From positions 1-64,000 of the forward strand of contig CAVSMM010000004.1 of NCBI GenBank assembly GCA_963729165.1: 64,000 nt of DNA, in the 5' to 3' direction. The notes under the pieces were generated by a model, which saw only the letters and a program-made list of their open reading frames with translations, ran no database searches and was not told the DNA's origin. Source of the DNA: JACCZX01 sp963729165. GTDB taxonomy: Bacteria; Pseudomonadota; Gammaproteobacteria; Burkholderiales; Burkholderiaceae_F. The position numbers and the translations under genes were made by a program. Positions 1 to 7,618 of this stretch are shown one piece after another. How positions within the stretch are numbered: position 1 is the first letter of the stretch; each line of letters begins with the position of its first letter.

Positions 1-361
1 CTTTGAAAGCGGGGTGATCCTGGAAGTAGATTCCGGGCCGAATGCGGACCGTGAAAGTCGTGAAGTCGCCCGATAGTCTCGGCAGGGCTTCCGCGGTGTT
101 CAACACGATCTTTGTGGGCCGCGCGATGAAGTCATAGGCTAAAGGCGAGTCGAAGATATGCGCGACGATCGCTCGTGAATACAAATCGCTGACTTGCGCC
201 GGATCGAAGCCGGTTTCCGCGGCACGCAAGGCGTAGCGCAGAACTTTCTGGCTACCGTTGCTTGCGGCGTCGGCTGCGTGAACCGCTGACGAGGCCGCTG
301 CTCGGCAACGCCAGCATCGCTTCGTGAACGCACGCCGGCTCTTCGAAACTCGTTTCGTCAT
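1..361 (-). CDS. Peptide ABC transporter substrate-binding protein, N-terminal part (truncated by window edge)
   Basis: The minus strand is open from an ATG at 361 down to base 1. After about 40 residues it reads as the start of an SBP_bac_5 (DppA/OppA) periplasmic binding protein: VLRYALRAAETGFDPAQ, then FDSPLAYDFIARPTKI, then FTVRIRPGIYFQDHPAF. Family knowledge makes it the peptide-binding component that delivers ligand to the permeases. It lies head to head with the permease gene starting near 459, so the pair probably shares a divergent promoter region. The first 35 residues are basic and lack a clean hydrophobic signal core, while another frame there offers AMLALPSSGLVSG, so a pair of small indels in the signal peptide is possible. 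Confidence 0.8.
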   Translation of the reverse strand, partial: MTKRVSKSRRAFTKRCWRCRAAASSAVHAADAASNGSQKVLRYALRAAETGFDPAQVSDLYSRAIVAHIFDSPLAYDFIARPTKIVLNTAEALPRLSGDFTTFTVRIRPGIYFQDHPAFK

Positions 362-399
362 TTAAACGCGCTCCGGGTCAAAGCAAAATCGACGCCGAC

Positions 400-427
400 T
401 TGTGCTGAAAGCCGGCAACGGCATAAT
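400..427 (+). promoter_or_regulatory. Candidate sigma70 promoter for the peptide permease operon
   Basis: TTGTGC at 400-405 and CATAAT at 422-427 are separated by 16 bases. Transcription would start near 434, upstream of the TTG start at 459 and its AAGAAGG ribosome site at 444-450. The match is by eye only. Confidence 0.35.
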
Positions 428-458
428 CCGCGCTTCCGCGCTCAAGAAGGCAGTTGGG

Positions 459-1397
459 TTGGCCGCATACATCTTACGCAGACTGTGGCAGATGGTCCCG
501 ACGCTGGCCGGGGTCATTCTGTTCGTATTCTTTCTGTTTAAGTTCTTCGGGGGCGATCCGGCGGAGATCCTTGGCGGCTTGCTCGCCACGCCGGAGCAGA
601 TCGAAGCCATCAGACAACAGCTCGGCTTGAACGATCCGTGGTACGTCCAGCTATGGATCTTCATCAAGTCCATCTTCACCTTCAATTGGGGCAATAGCTG
701 GGCGACCGGCGAAGCGATCAGCAACATCTTCCGCACGCGCCTGCCGGCGACGTTGACCGTGATGATTCCGATCCTGATCCTGGATACCGTGCTCGGCATC
801 ATCGCCGCAATGGCAGTGGCGTACGTGCGCGGTTCGGTAACCGATCGGGCGATCATGGTGATTACGACCGTGATGCTGTCGATCTCGTTCCTCGTCTACA
901 TCATCGTCGGCCAGTGGCTGTTCGGGTTTTACCTTGGATGGTTCCCGGTGCAGGGCTGGAGCGATAGTTTCTTCACCAATCTGACCTATTACGCAGTGTT
1001 GCCTGTCAGCCTCGCCGTATTTGTTTCGCTGGCGCCGCAGACGCGTCTGTATCGCAGTTTCTTCCTCGACGAGATCAACCAGGACTACGTGCGCACCGCG
1101 CGCGCCAAGGGTGTCAGTGAAAACCGCGTGTTGTTCACTCATGTGTTGCGCAACGCGATGATTCCAGTGCTGACCAACGTCGCGTTGCAGCTTCCCGGTG
1201 TATTCATCGGTTCGTTCCTGATCGAAGTGTTCTTCTCAATCCCTGGATTGGGTCGTGAAATCTTGTTGGCGGTTAACCGCAGCGACTACCCAGTGATTCA
1301 GGCCGTGACGATCTATCTCGCGGTGCTGACGATGCTGATCAATCTGACCGCTGACATTTTGTACAAGGTCGTCGATCCGAGGGTCGTCCTCAAATGA
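459..1397 (+). CDS. Peptide ABC transporter permease, DppB/OppB/YejB family
   Basis: Inner-membrane permease that with the next gene forms the translocation pore for peptides. About six hydrophobic segments are visible, beginning in the first 30 residues, and the cytoplasmic EAA-type loop that contacts the ATPase is DYVRTARAKGVSENRV at about residues 209-224. The start chosen is TTG at 459, eight bases after AAGAAGG; this gives MAAYILRRLWQMVP, the usual N-terminus of the family. A GTG at 402 in the same frame would lie inside the candidate -35 box. The stop overlaps the next ATG as ATGA. Confidence 0.88.
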   Translation: MAAYILRRLWQMVPTLAGVILFVFFLFKFFGGDPAEILGGLLATPEQIEAIRQQLGLNDPWYVQLWIFIKSIFTFNWGNSWATGEAISNIFRTRLPATLTVMIPILILDTVLGIIAAMAVAYVRGSVTDRAIMVITTVMLSISFLVYIIVGQWLFGFYLGWFPVQGWSDSFFTNLTYYAVLPVSLAVFVSLAPQTRLYRSFFLDEINQDYVRTARAKGVSENRVLFTHVLRNAMIPVLTNVALQLPGVFIGSFLIEVFFSIPGLGREILLAVNRSDYPVIQAVTIYLAVLTMLINLTADILYKVVDPRVVLK

Positions 1398-2455
1398 TTC
1401 CCGCGGCAACTATCGAGTCGATTCGCGTTCCGCCGGAGCCCACCAGATCGCGTGGTGTTTGGGTCACTGCGTGGCGGCGACTGAAGAACGATCGGGTCGG
1501 CGTCGTGTCGTTGGTGATCGTGGCAGCGTTCGCGCTGCTGGTGTTGCTGTCATTTCTGGGCATCGTTGCCGGCGACTGGCAGAAGGAAGTGGCGGTGCCC
1601 GATGCGCCGCCGACATTTCTTGGGCCGCAAGCCGTGCAGACGGGTACTGATCCGCTGGCGAACGTGGTGTCGAAAGACGCGAAGCCGGTGGATCTGACCG
1701 ACATCGATCCGCTGGCGCCGAAGTACGAAGAGTGGAAGGCGCGCGCAGCAAAGATTCAGATTGCCGATCCGCCGCGTGCGGACACGCTGACTTTTGGAGC
1801 GGATCGGCTCGGGCGCAGCGTGCTCGACAAGGCCATCAAGGGTGCAGAGGTCTCGATCTTCGTTGGACTGTTCGCGGCATTGCTGGCAACCGTGATCGGA
1901 ACGATCCTCGGCGCGCTGTCGGGCTACATCGGCGGCAAGGTCGGCGATTTTCTGGAATGGGTCTACAACGTTTTCACTTCGATCCCGGACATTCTGCTGA
2001 TCTTTGCGTTTGCGGCCGTGCTGGGCCGCGGCATCAGCACAGTGATCCTGATTCTCGGTCTGGTCGGATGGACCGGCATGTACCGGCTGGTGCGAGCGGA
2101 ATACATCAAGCACCACAACCGCGAGTACGTGCGGGCCGCGGAAGCCATCGGCACCAGCCACTTGTCGCGCATGTTCGTGCACATCCTGCCGAACGTCAGT
2201 CACGTCGTGCTGGTGCGGATGTCGCTGTACGTGGTCGGCTTCATCAAGGCCGAGGTGATTCTGTCGTTTCTCGGTCTGGGCGTGCCGGTCGATCAGGTGT
2301 CGTGGGGAACGATGCTTTCCGAAGCGCAGGCCGAGCTGGTGCTGGGACACTGGTGGCAACTCGCGGCGGCGACGATTTTCATGGCGACGTTCGTCACCGC
2401 GTTTTCACTGTTCACCGACGCATTGCGTGACGCGCTCGATCCGAAACTGCGCTAA
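1394..2455 (+). CDS. Peptide ABC transporter permease, DppC/OppC/YejE family
   Basis: Second inner-membrane permease of the peptide importer, 353 residues. After one N-terminal membrane helix (about residues 35-57) comes a stretch of about 75 residues, probably periplasmic, containing PPTFLGPQ, an insertion typical of the YejE/OppC branch. The five-helix permease core follows, with the EAA loop EYVRAAEAIGTSHLSRMFVH near residues 244-263. It overlaps the upstream permease by four bases and is followed after five bases by the ATPase gene, so the three are a transcription unit. Confidence 0.9.
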   Translation: MIPAATIESIRVPPEPTRSRGVWVTAWRRLKNDRVGVVSLVIVAAFALLVLLSFLGIVAGDWQKEVAVPDAPPTFLGPQAVQTGTDPLANVVSKDAKPVDLTDIDPLAPKYEEWKARAAKIQIADPPRADTLTFGADRLGRSVLDKAIKGAEVSIFVGLFAALLATVIGTILGALSGYIGGKVGDFLEWVYNVFTSIPDILLIFAFAAVLGRGISTVILILGLVGWTGMYRLVRAEYIKHHNREYVRAAEAIGTSHLSRMFVHILPNVSHVVLVRMSLYVVGFIKAEVILSFLGLGVPVDQVSWGTMLSEAQAELVLGHWWQLAAATIFMATFVTAFSLFTDALRDALDPKLR

Positions 2456-2460
2456 TTGAC

Positions 2461-4186
2461 ATGAGTAATCTGGTTTCGGTCCGCGATCTGCACGTCTCCT
2501 TTCGTCTCGGCAAGCACAAGATCGCCGAAGCGGTGCGCGGCATCAGCTTCGATGTTCCTGAAAATTCGACGGTTGCGCTGGTCGGTGAATCGGGTTCCGG
2601 CAAGAGCGTTTCCGCCATGGCGATCGTGCAGCTGCTGCCGGAAAACGCGATCGTCGGACCGACCAGCCGAATCGAATTTGACGGCCGCAACGTACTCACC
2701 GCCTCCGACGGCGAGTTGCGCGCGATTCGCGGCAACGACATTTCAGTGGTGTTTCAGGAGCCGATGACATCGCTGAATCCGGTGTTCACCGTTGGCTGGC
2801 AAATCGCCGAAGTGCTGAAGCTGCACACCGATCTGACAGGTCGTGCGCTGAATGATCGGATCATTCAGTTGCTGAACGAAGTCGGCATTCCGGAGCCGAA
2901 AGCGCGTGTTGATGCGTATCCGCACGAGCTTTCCGGCGGTCAGCAACAGCGGGTGATGATCGCGATGGCGATCGCGTGTGAGCCGAAGCTGCTGATTGCC
3001 GACGAGCCGACCACCGCACTCGACGTGACCGTGCAGCGGCAGATTCTCGAGTTGATCGCGCGGCTACAGACGAGTCACCGGATGAGCGTTCTGTTCATCA
3101 GCCACGACTTGGGCCTGGTCGGAGAAATTGCAGATCATGTCGTCGTGATGCGCGAAGGAACGGTCCGAGAATCCGGGCCGGTGGATCAAATTTTCGGTGC
3201 TCCGCAGGATGCTTACACAAAAGCGTTGCTGCTGTGCCGGCCACGGCTCGACGTCAAGCCTAGGCGGCTACCCGTCATCGATGACTTCATGCGCAACAAG
3301 GACGCAACGCAAATCGTGCTGCAGTCGCGGCAGTCGCGGCCGCAGGAAGGCACGCCGCTGGTCGAGGCAAAGGGCCTACGCAAGGAATACCGTTTGAAGA
3401 CGGGCTTGTTCGAGCACAAAACGATCGAAGCCGTCAAAGAAGCGAGCTTCAACCTGTATCCAGGTCGCACGCTTGGCGTGGTTGGCGAATCGGGTTCCGG
3501 TAAGACCACGGTCGGCATGATGTTGATGCGGCTGACGCCGGCAACGAAGGGACAGGTGTTTTACAACGGCGTAGATCTGCTGACGCTGTCTGACCGCCAG
3601 ATGATGGAATACCGGCGAAAGATTCAGATCATCTTTCAGAACCCGTACGCCAGCCTGAATCCGCGCTTCACCGTCGGTCAGATATTGACCGAGCCAATGA
3701 AGATCCATGGCATCGGCGCGAGCGATCAGGAGCGGTTTTCGTCTGGCCGTTGCACTTTCGCGTCGAGTTGGTCTCGCTGACGACAGCGTTCACAAGTACC
3801 CGCACGAGTTTTCGGGCGGTCAGCGTCAGCGGATTGCGATAGCGCGTTGCCTGTCGATGAAGCCCGATGTTCTGATCTGCGACGAATCGGTTTCCGCGCT
3901 CGACGTTTCGGTGCAGGCAACCGTGTTGAACCTGCTGCTCGACCTGCAAGACGAGTTCGGCATGACGTACATCTTCATCAGTCACGATCTCGCGGTCGTC
4001 AAGTACATGGCCGACGACATGTTGGTAATGAACCAGGGCGCGATCGTCGAACGCGGCGATGCCGACGCGATTTATGCCGCACCTCAGAACGAATACACGC
4101 AGAAACTTCTGAACGCGATTCCGCGCGGGTATACCGGACCTAGCGGACACTCGCTTCATTCAGAGCACGCGATTCGCGCCAGCTAG
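2461..4186 (+). CDS. Double-domain peptide ABC transporter ATP-binding protein (YejF type), one frameshift
   Basis: Two fused ABC ATPase domains that power the peptide permeases. Domain 1 has Walker A GESGSGKS (about residue 42), signature LSGGQQQRV (about 157) and Walker B LLIADEPTTALD. Domain 2 has a second Walker A GESGSGKTT (about 342). The frame then breaks at the TTTT run 3736-3739: dropping one T joins ASDQERF to RLAVALSRRVGLADDSVHKY and restores the second signature FSGGQRQRIAIA and DESVSALD. An upstream-only reading would stop at 3780. I treat the extra T as a probable sequencing error because both halves are otherwise perfect family members. Confidence 0.88.
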
Positions 4187-4193
4187 CTCCGGT

Positions 4194-4883
4194 ATGAGCG
4201 GCCGCAAGCTTGCCGACGCGCTCGGCCGCGTGATCGCACTGCGTGCCGAACTCGAAACGGATGCGCAGCACAAAAAGCGATGGGCTGCTCTGAAACAATG
4301 GCAGATCGAGCGCCTGCGTAAAACCTACGCTGACTTGCTTGCAACTCCGCGATACAAAGAGGCAGCGGAGTTTTTTCTCGATGAGCTGTACGGCGCGAAG
4401 GACGTCGATCGGCGCGACACCGAGGCACAGAAGGTAGCGCCGAAGCTCGCCAGGATGCTTCCATCACGCGCGATCGACGCCTTGTTGCTCGCTATTCAGC
4501 TGGAAGAAATAGCGGAGCGGTTCGATATCGAAATGTCGCGCAACATCGATCTGCCAATTACTGCGAAGAGTTATGCAGAAGCGTATCGAGCGACGGGCAC
4601 CGAGGCCGAACGGGTGCGTCAGATCGAGCTTGCTGACCGAATCGGCAAAACATTGGAGAAGCTTGCGAAAGTCCCGATGCTTTCGACAATGCTGCATATG
4701 ATGAAGGGGCCGGCTGCGATGTGGGGGCTTTCACACCTGCATCACTTTCTAGATCGCGGGTTCGATGCATTCGTTGCGATGCGCGGCGCGCACGAATTTC
4801 TGGAAAAAACGAACCGGCGCGAACTCGCGATCAACAAGCGCCTGTTTGCCGGCGACCCGGACCCATTCCGCCCGGTCGACTAA
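4194..4883 (+). CDS. FFLEELY-motif family protein, function unknown
   Basis: 229 residues, mostly helical and charged, with FFLDELYGAKD near residues 61-71. This closely matches the FFLEELY motif that names a conserved proteobacterial family of unknown role. No signal peptide or membrane segment is visible, so it is probably cytoplasmic. ATG at 4194 lies seven bases after the transporter stop, so it may be co-transcribed with the ABC genes, although no functional link is evident. The family assignment rests on the motif and length. Confidence 0.65.
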   Translation: MSGRKLADALGRVIALRAELETDAQHKKRWAALKQWQIERLRKTYADLLATPRYKEAAEFFLDELYGAKDVDRRDTEAQKVAPKLARMLPSRAIDALLLAIQLEEIAERFDIEMSRNIDLPITAKSYAEAYRATGTEAERVRQIELADRIGKTLEKLAKVPMLSTMLHMMKGPAAMWGLSHLHHFLDRGFDAFVAMRGAHEFLEKTNRRELAINKRLFAGDPDPFRPVD

Positions 4884-4922
4884 TTCGATACGCTTCCGGC
4901 GCTTCACTACCCGGGAGACGAT

Positions 4923-5345
4923 ATGAATAAGAAATTCTTCATCGCATGGCTGGTCGTTTTCATCGCGTGGATGGCGGGTGATTTCTTGGTGCACGGCGTA
5001 CTTCTAAAGGCTGATTACATGCAGCTCGCCAAACTCTATCGCTCGGATGCCGAATCCCAGCAGTACTTTCCATGGATGCTTCTCGCTCACGTATTGATGG
5101 CGGGCGCGTTCACATGGATCTACTCGTTTGGCAGGGAAGCCAAGCCGTGGGTGGCTCAGGGCGTTCGCTACGGAGTGGCGGTTGCACTACTGGCTGCCGT
5201 CCCGGGATACTTGATCTATTACGCAGTACAGCCGCTTTCCGGCGCCATGGTTGCCCAGCAGGTCATTTTCAGCAGTATTTTGATGGTCGTGCTGGGAATC
5301 ATCGTGGCGTGGTTCTATAGAGAACCGGTGGTCGTCGCCAGTTGA
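4923..5345 (+). CDS. Small integral membrane protein, function unknown
   Basis: 140 residues with four predicted membrane helices: residues about 5-30 (KFFIAWLVVFIAWMAGDFLV), 50-68, 78-100 and 110-133. The start ATG follows GGGAGACGAT, so the ribosome site is good. The short loops and four-helix layout resemble DUF1761-like small membrane proteins, but I cannot place it firmly. It ends nine bases before the convergent RDD gene. Confidence 0.6.
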   Translation: MNKKFFIAWLVVFIAWMAGDFLVHGVLLKADYMQLAKLYRSDAESQQYFPWMLLAHVLMAGAFTWIYSFGREAKPWVAQGVRYGVAVALLAAVPGYLIYYAVQPLSGAMVAQQVIFSSILMVVLGIIVAWFYREPVVVAS

Positions 5346-5353
5346 TTGATAAG

Positions 5354-5866
5354 TTATGGCACGCGTGCGACGCGCGTGCCAGTCCAGCGATCGTGCAGCA
5401 AGCGCCGCTGAGGGTCAAATAACGCCGGCATCAGTAACAACGCAAACCCCGCTACCAGCATCCCCAATGACGAGCTGGTGCTGTAGTGAAACAAAGCGGC
5501 GAGTGCCAACCCTGGAAGCCACAGGTGCCATGCGAGTACGTATCGAGCTATCGCTCGCGCCGTTCGCGGCGGACGAGCGTCAGCGCCGATAACTTTGATG
5601 CGCCAAGCTTTCATGCCCAGCGTCTGCCCGGTGCGACTCCAGCAGTAGATCAGGTAGACACCGACGGTGACGAATAGGACTGCTTGCAAACCCAGGCGCC
5701 GAGCTGGCGACAATGGATACGACCATTGCAGCGATGCAAGCATTGCGTAGCTGACAAGGAAGGCAAGGCCAATCAGCAGCAACGCGTCATAGATCATTGC
5801 CCCCAGACGAATCTGCAGGCTCGCGGCAGGCAAATCGGAAGCCAGGCGTTCGGACTCTTTGGTCAC
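5354..5866 (-). CDS. RDD family membrane protein
   Basis: 170 residues with three to four membrane helices. The hallmark arginine and aspartates are present: LQIRLGAMIYDALLLIGLAF near the N-terminus (R..D pattern of RDD), TLGMKAWRIKVIGADARPP in the middle, and a C-terminal QRRLLHDRWTGTRV. The biochemical role of RDD proteins is generally unknown; some have been linked to ion transport. It follows the DUF3106 gene on the same strand, an order seen beside ilvB in many Burkholderiales. Confidence 0.85.
   Translation of the reverse strand: MTKESERLASDLPAASLQIRLGAMIYDALLLIGLAFLVSYAMLASLQWSYPLSPARRLGLQAVLFVTVGVYLIYCWSRTGQTLGMKAWRIKVIGADARPPRTARAIARYVLAWHLWLPGLALAALFHYSTSSSLGMLVAGFALLLMPALFDPQRRLLHDRWTGTRVARVP
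5357..5381. terminator. Inverted repeat between convergent genes, possible bidirectional terminator
   Basis: TGGCACGCG at 5357-5365 pairs perfectly with CGCGTGCCA at 5373-5381, leaving a 7-base loop. It sits over the last codons of the RDD gene and just past the membrane-protein stop at 5345. There is no strong T run on either strand, so termination is inferred only from position and stem. Confidence 0.3.
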
Positions 5867-5889
5867 GCGCGAGTCTATCTAGCGCGCAG

Positions 5890-6405
5890 TTATTTTGTGT
5901 TCGGTGCTGGCGCTGGTGCAGTCGGGGGCGTGGGCGGCGATGGAGCGGCCTGTTTTTTGGCCGCTTGTTCTGTCAGTGCGCGTTTTTTTTCATCGGGCAA
6001 TGCCTGATAACGCTGCAACTTCTCCTGCCTTTGATCGGCCGGAAGCTCGTAGGCCTGGCGAAAATTTTCGCGCGCAGTCGCTCGTTGCTCAGGTGTAAGC
6101 CGTGCGTACTCGCCCATGCGTTCGTGCATGCGCTTTTGTGCGTCGGGTGTCAGTCGAGGATACCGGCCTGCCATTTCCAGCCATTTTTTCTTGCGGTCGG
6201 GCTCGACCGTTTCCCACATGCCGGCCAGCGGTGCAAGCGCCTCGCGTTGGGCGGAACTTAGCTCGCTCCAGCTCGGCCGCGACGGCTGTGGAGCTGCCGT
6301 TTTGGCTGATGGTGTGCTTCCGGAAGGCGTTTGGGCGATGACCGCGCCGGTTCCAGCCGTAACGAATGCGCCGACAAGCAAGAAAAGTAAAGACTTGACG
6401 TGCAA
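5890..6405 (-). CDS. DUF3106 domain protein, probably exported
   Basis: A hydrophobic signal (LLFLLVGAFVTAGTGAVIAQ) leads to a proline/serine-rich linker and then a helical domain rich in Trp, Arg and Glu, with MWETVEPDRKKKWLEMAGRY and the repeated ARLTPEQRATAR/YPRLTPDAQKRM pattern typical of DUF3106. The tail is Pro/Ala rich. I start at TTG 6405, just after the upstream stop at 6416, because an ATG further upstream (6453) would overlap the DUF3619 gene by 38 bases. In this family it accompanies an ECF sigma factor and DUF3619, suggesting an envelope-related regulatory unit. The function is not known. Confidence 0.8.
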   Translation of the reverse strand: MHVKSLLFLLVGAFVTAGTGAVIAQTPSGSTPSAKTAAPQPSRPSWSELSSAQREALAPLAGMWETVEPDRKKKWLEMAGRYPRLTPDAQKRMHERMGEYARLTPEQRATARENFRQAYELPADQRQEKLQRYQALPDEKKRALTEQAAKKQAAPSPPTPPTAPAPAPNTK

Positions 6406-6415
6406 GAGGCGTCGC

Positions 6416-6829
6416 CTACAGATCTTCCGTTTCACCGCGCAGCAGTATGCCAAACCCCTTGTCCGCGTACGCTCCGATCGGTGTTTCGTCCATCAGAACC
6501 GCAAAATCCATGGCCGCCAGATCTGACATACGTTCCGGCGCCTGCTGTTGCTGCCATTGATGGATGGCGATAAAGCCGACCACCAGGGCCACCACCGGCG
6601 CCGCCAGTCCCAATCCTCCGAACCAACCGAGGCGAGAACCGCTGTCCGAAGAGCGGGCACCCGCCGTTTGCAGCGCCGGGCTCCACGCGGGTGCCGTCGC
6701 GGGCTCGCGATGACGCGCCAGCGCAGCGGCGCGAGCTTGCTCCAACCGATAGGTCGTCTTGTAATCCAGCCCCGTCGCGGCCTCGTTAAGCGCCTGGCGG
6801 ATCTGGTAGCCGAATTCTTTCTCGTTCAT
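6416..6829 (-). CDS. DUF3619 family protein, single-pass membrane protein
   Basis: Starting at ATG 6829 the product is 137 residues: MNEKEFGYQIRQALNEAATG, a soluble N-terminal part, one membrane helix around LGLAAPVVALVVGFIAI, and a C-terminal segment ending near FAVLMDETPIGAYADKGFG. The ATG overlaps the stop of the sigma factor gene (ATGA), so they are translationally coupled. One transmembrane helix next to an ECF sigma factor could suggest an anti-sigma role, but no zinc-binding anti-sigma motif is present, so that is only inference. Confidence 0.8.
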   Translation of the reverse strand: MNEKEFGYQIRQALNEAATGLDYKTTYRLEQARAAALARHREPATAPAWSPALQTAGARSSDSGSRLGWFGGLGLAAPVVALVVGFIAIHQWQQQQAPERMSDLAAMDFAVLMDETPIGAYADKGFGILLRGETEDL

Positions 6830-7392
6830 AGCTGTATACCCCGTGCTTTCAAGGCCTTCGCCAGCGCGTGCGTTGCGCGCGAACAGTGGGTCTTGACGCT
6901 GCCCTGCGAGCATCCCATTACTGCGGCGGTTTCCGCCACGTCCATATCTTCCCAGTAACGCATCAAAAATGCCTCTCGTTGACGGGTTGGCAGACGGGCG
7001 ACCTCTTCTTCAATGATGGCGACCACCTGCGACCGCTCCACCTGGTCTTCGGCGCTTTCGGCGGCGGGCGAGCCCGGGGCGGCCTCCAGCGTCTCTAGAG
7101 GGTCGACATTGTCGTCCTCATGGCCGGGCGATAAAGCCGAGAAAAGGGTCACCCAGGTCGACCGAACCTTTTGCCGCCGGAAAAAGTCGTAGGTCGCATT
7201 TTGCAGGATGCGTGTGAAGAGAAGCGGCAACTCGGCTGCTGGCCGGTCGCCGTATTTTTCCGACAGCTTCATCATCGCGTCCTGCACGATGTCCAGCGCG
7301 GCATCGGAATCGCGCACGGCATATTGCGCCTGCTTGAACGCGCGGCGCTCGACACCTGCCAGGAAATCGGAAAGCTCTTGACGCGAGGCCAC
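6826..7392 (-). CDS. RNA polymerase sigma factor, ECF subfamily
   Basis: 188 residues. Region 2 is visible in DAALDIVQDAMMKLSEKYGD and LLFTRILQNATYDFFRRQKV. Region 4 is visible in LPTRQREAFLMRYWEDMDVA followed by the helix-turn-helix ETAAVMGCSQGSVKTHCSRA. Both are canonical for sigma70-family ECF factors. It heads a minus-strand unit with DUF3619, DUF3106 and RDD genes and is divergent from ilvB, with a 226-base shared upstream region. The signal it answers to is unknown. Confidence 0.92.
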   Translation of the reverse strand: MASRQELSDFLAGVERRAFKQAQYAVRDSDAALDIVQDAMMKLSEKYGDRPAAELPLLFTRILQNATYDFFRRQKVRSTWVTLFSALSPGHEDDNVDPLETLEAAPGSPAAESAEDQVERSQVVAIIEEEVARLPTRQREAFLMRYWEDMDVAETAAVMGCSQGSVKTHCSRATHALAKALKARGIQL

Positions 7393-7431
7393 TAAGCGGC
7401 CCTAGCGTGTGGATTGGTCGCCACAATCGAT

Positions 7432-7460
7432 TTGCACAATATGCTGCGCTCCCGTATCTT
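7432..7460 (+). promoter_or_regulatory. Candidate sigma70 promoter for the ilvBNC operon
   Basis: TTGCAC at 7432-7437 and TATCTT at 7455-7460 are spaced by exactly 17 bases in the 226-base region between the sigma factor gene and ilvB. A start near 7467 would leave a leader of about 150 bases before ilvB. Confidence 0.45.
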
Positions 7461-7490
7461 CTCGCGCTCTTGTACGAAAACAGCAAGATA

Positions 7491-7522
7491 GCTTATCGAT
7501 TACAGCTTATCCGCTTATCGAT
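7491..7522 (+). repeat. Triple GCTTATC motif in the ilvB leader
   Basis: GCTTATC occurs at 7491, 7505 and 7513; the first and third are extended to GCTTATCGAT. The block lies between the candidate promoter and ilvB, where a regulatory protein or RNA structure could act. No function is assigned. Confidence 0.4.
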
Positions 7523-7618
7523 AGTAAGTAAGCGCAGAGCGCCCGCCGCACCGCCCGCCACAAGCGAGTATGGAACGGCAACCAATCAATTTCCTGTGGA
7601 CTTTGAGAGGGTTCGAAG

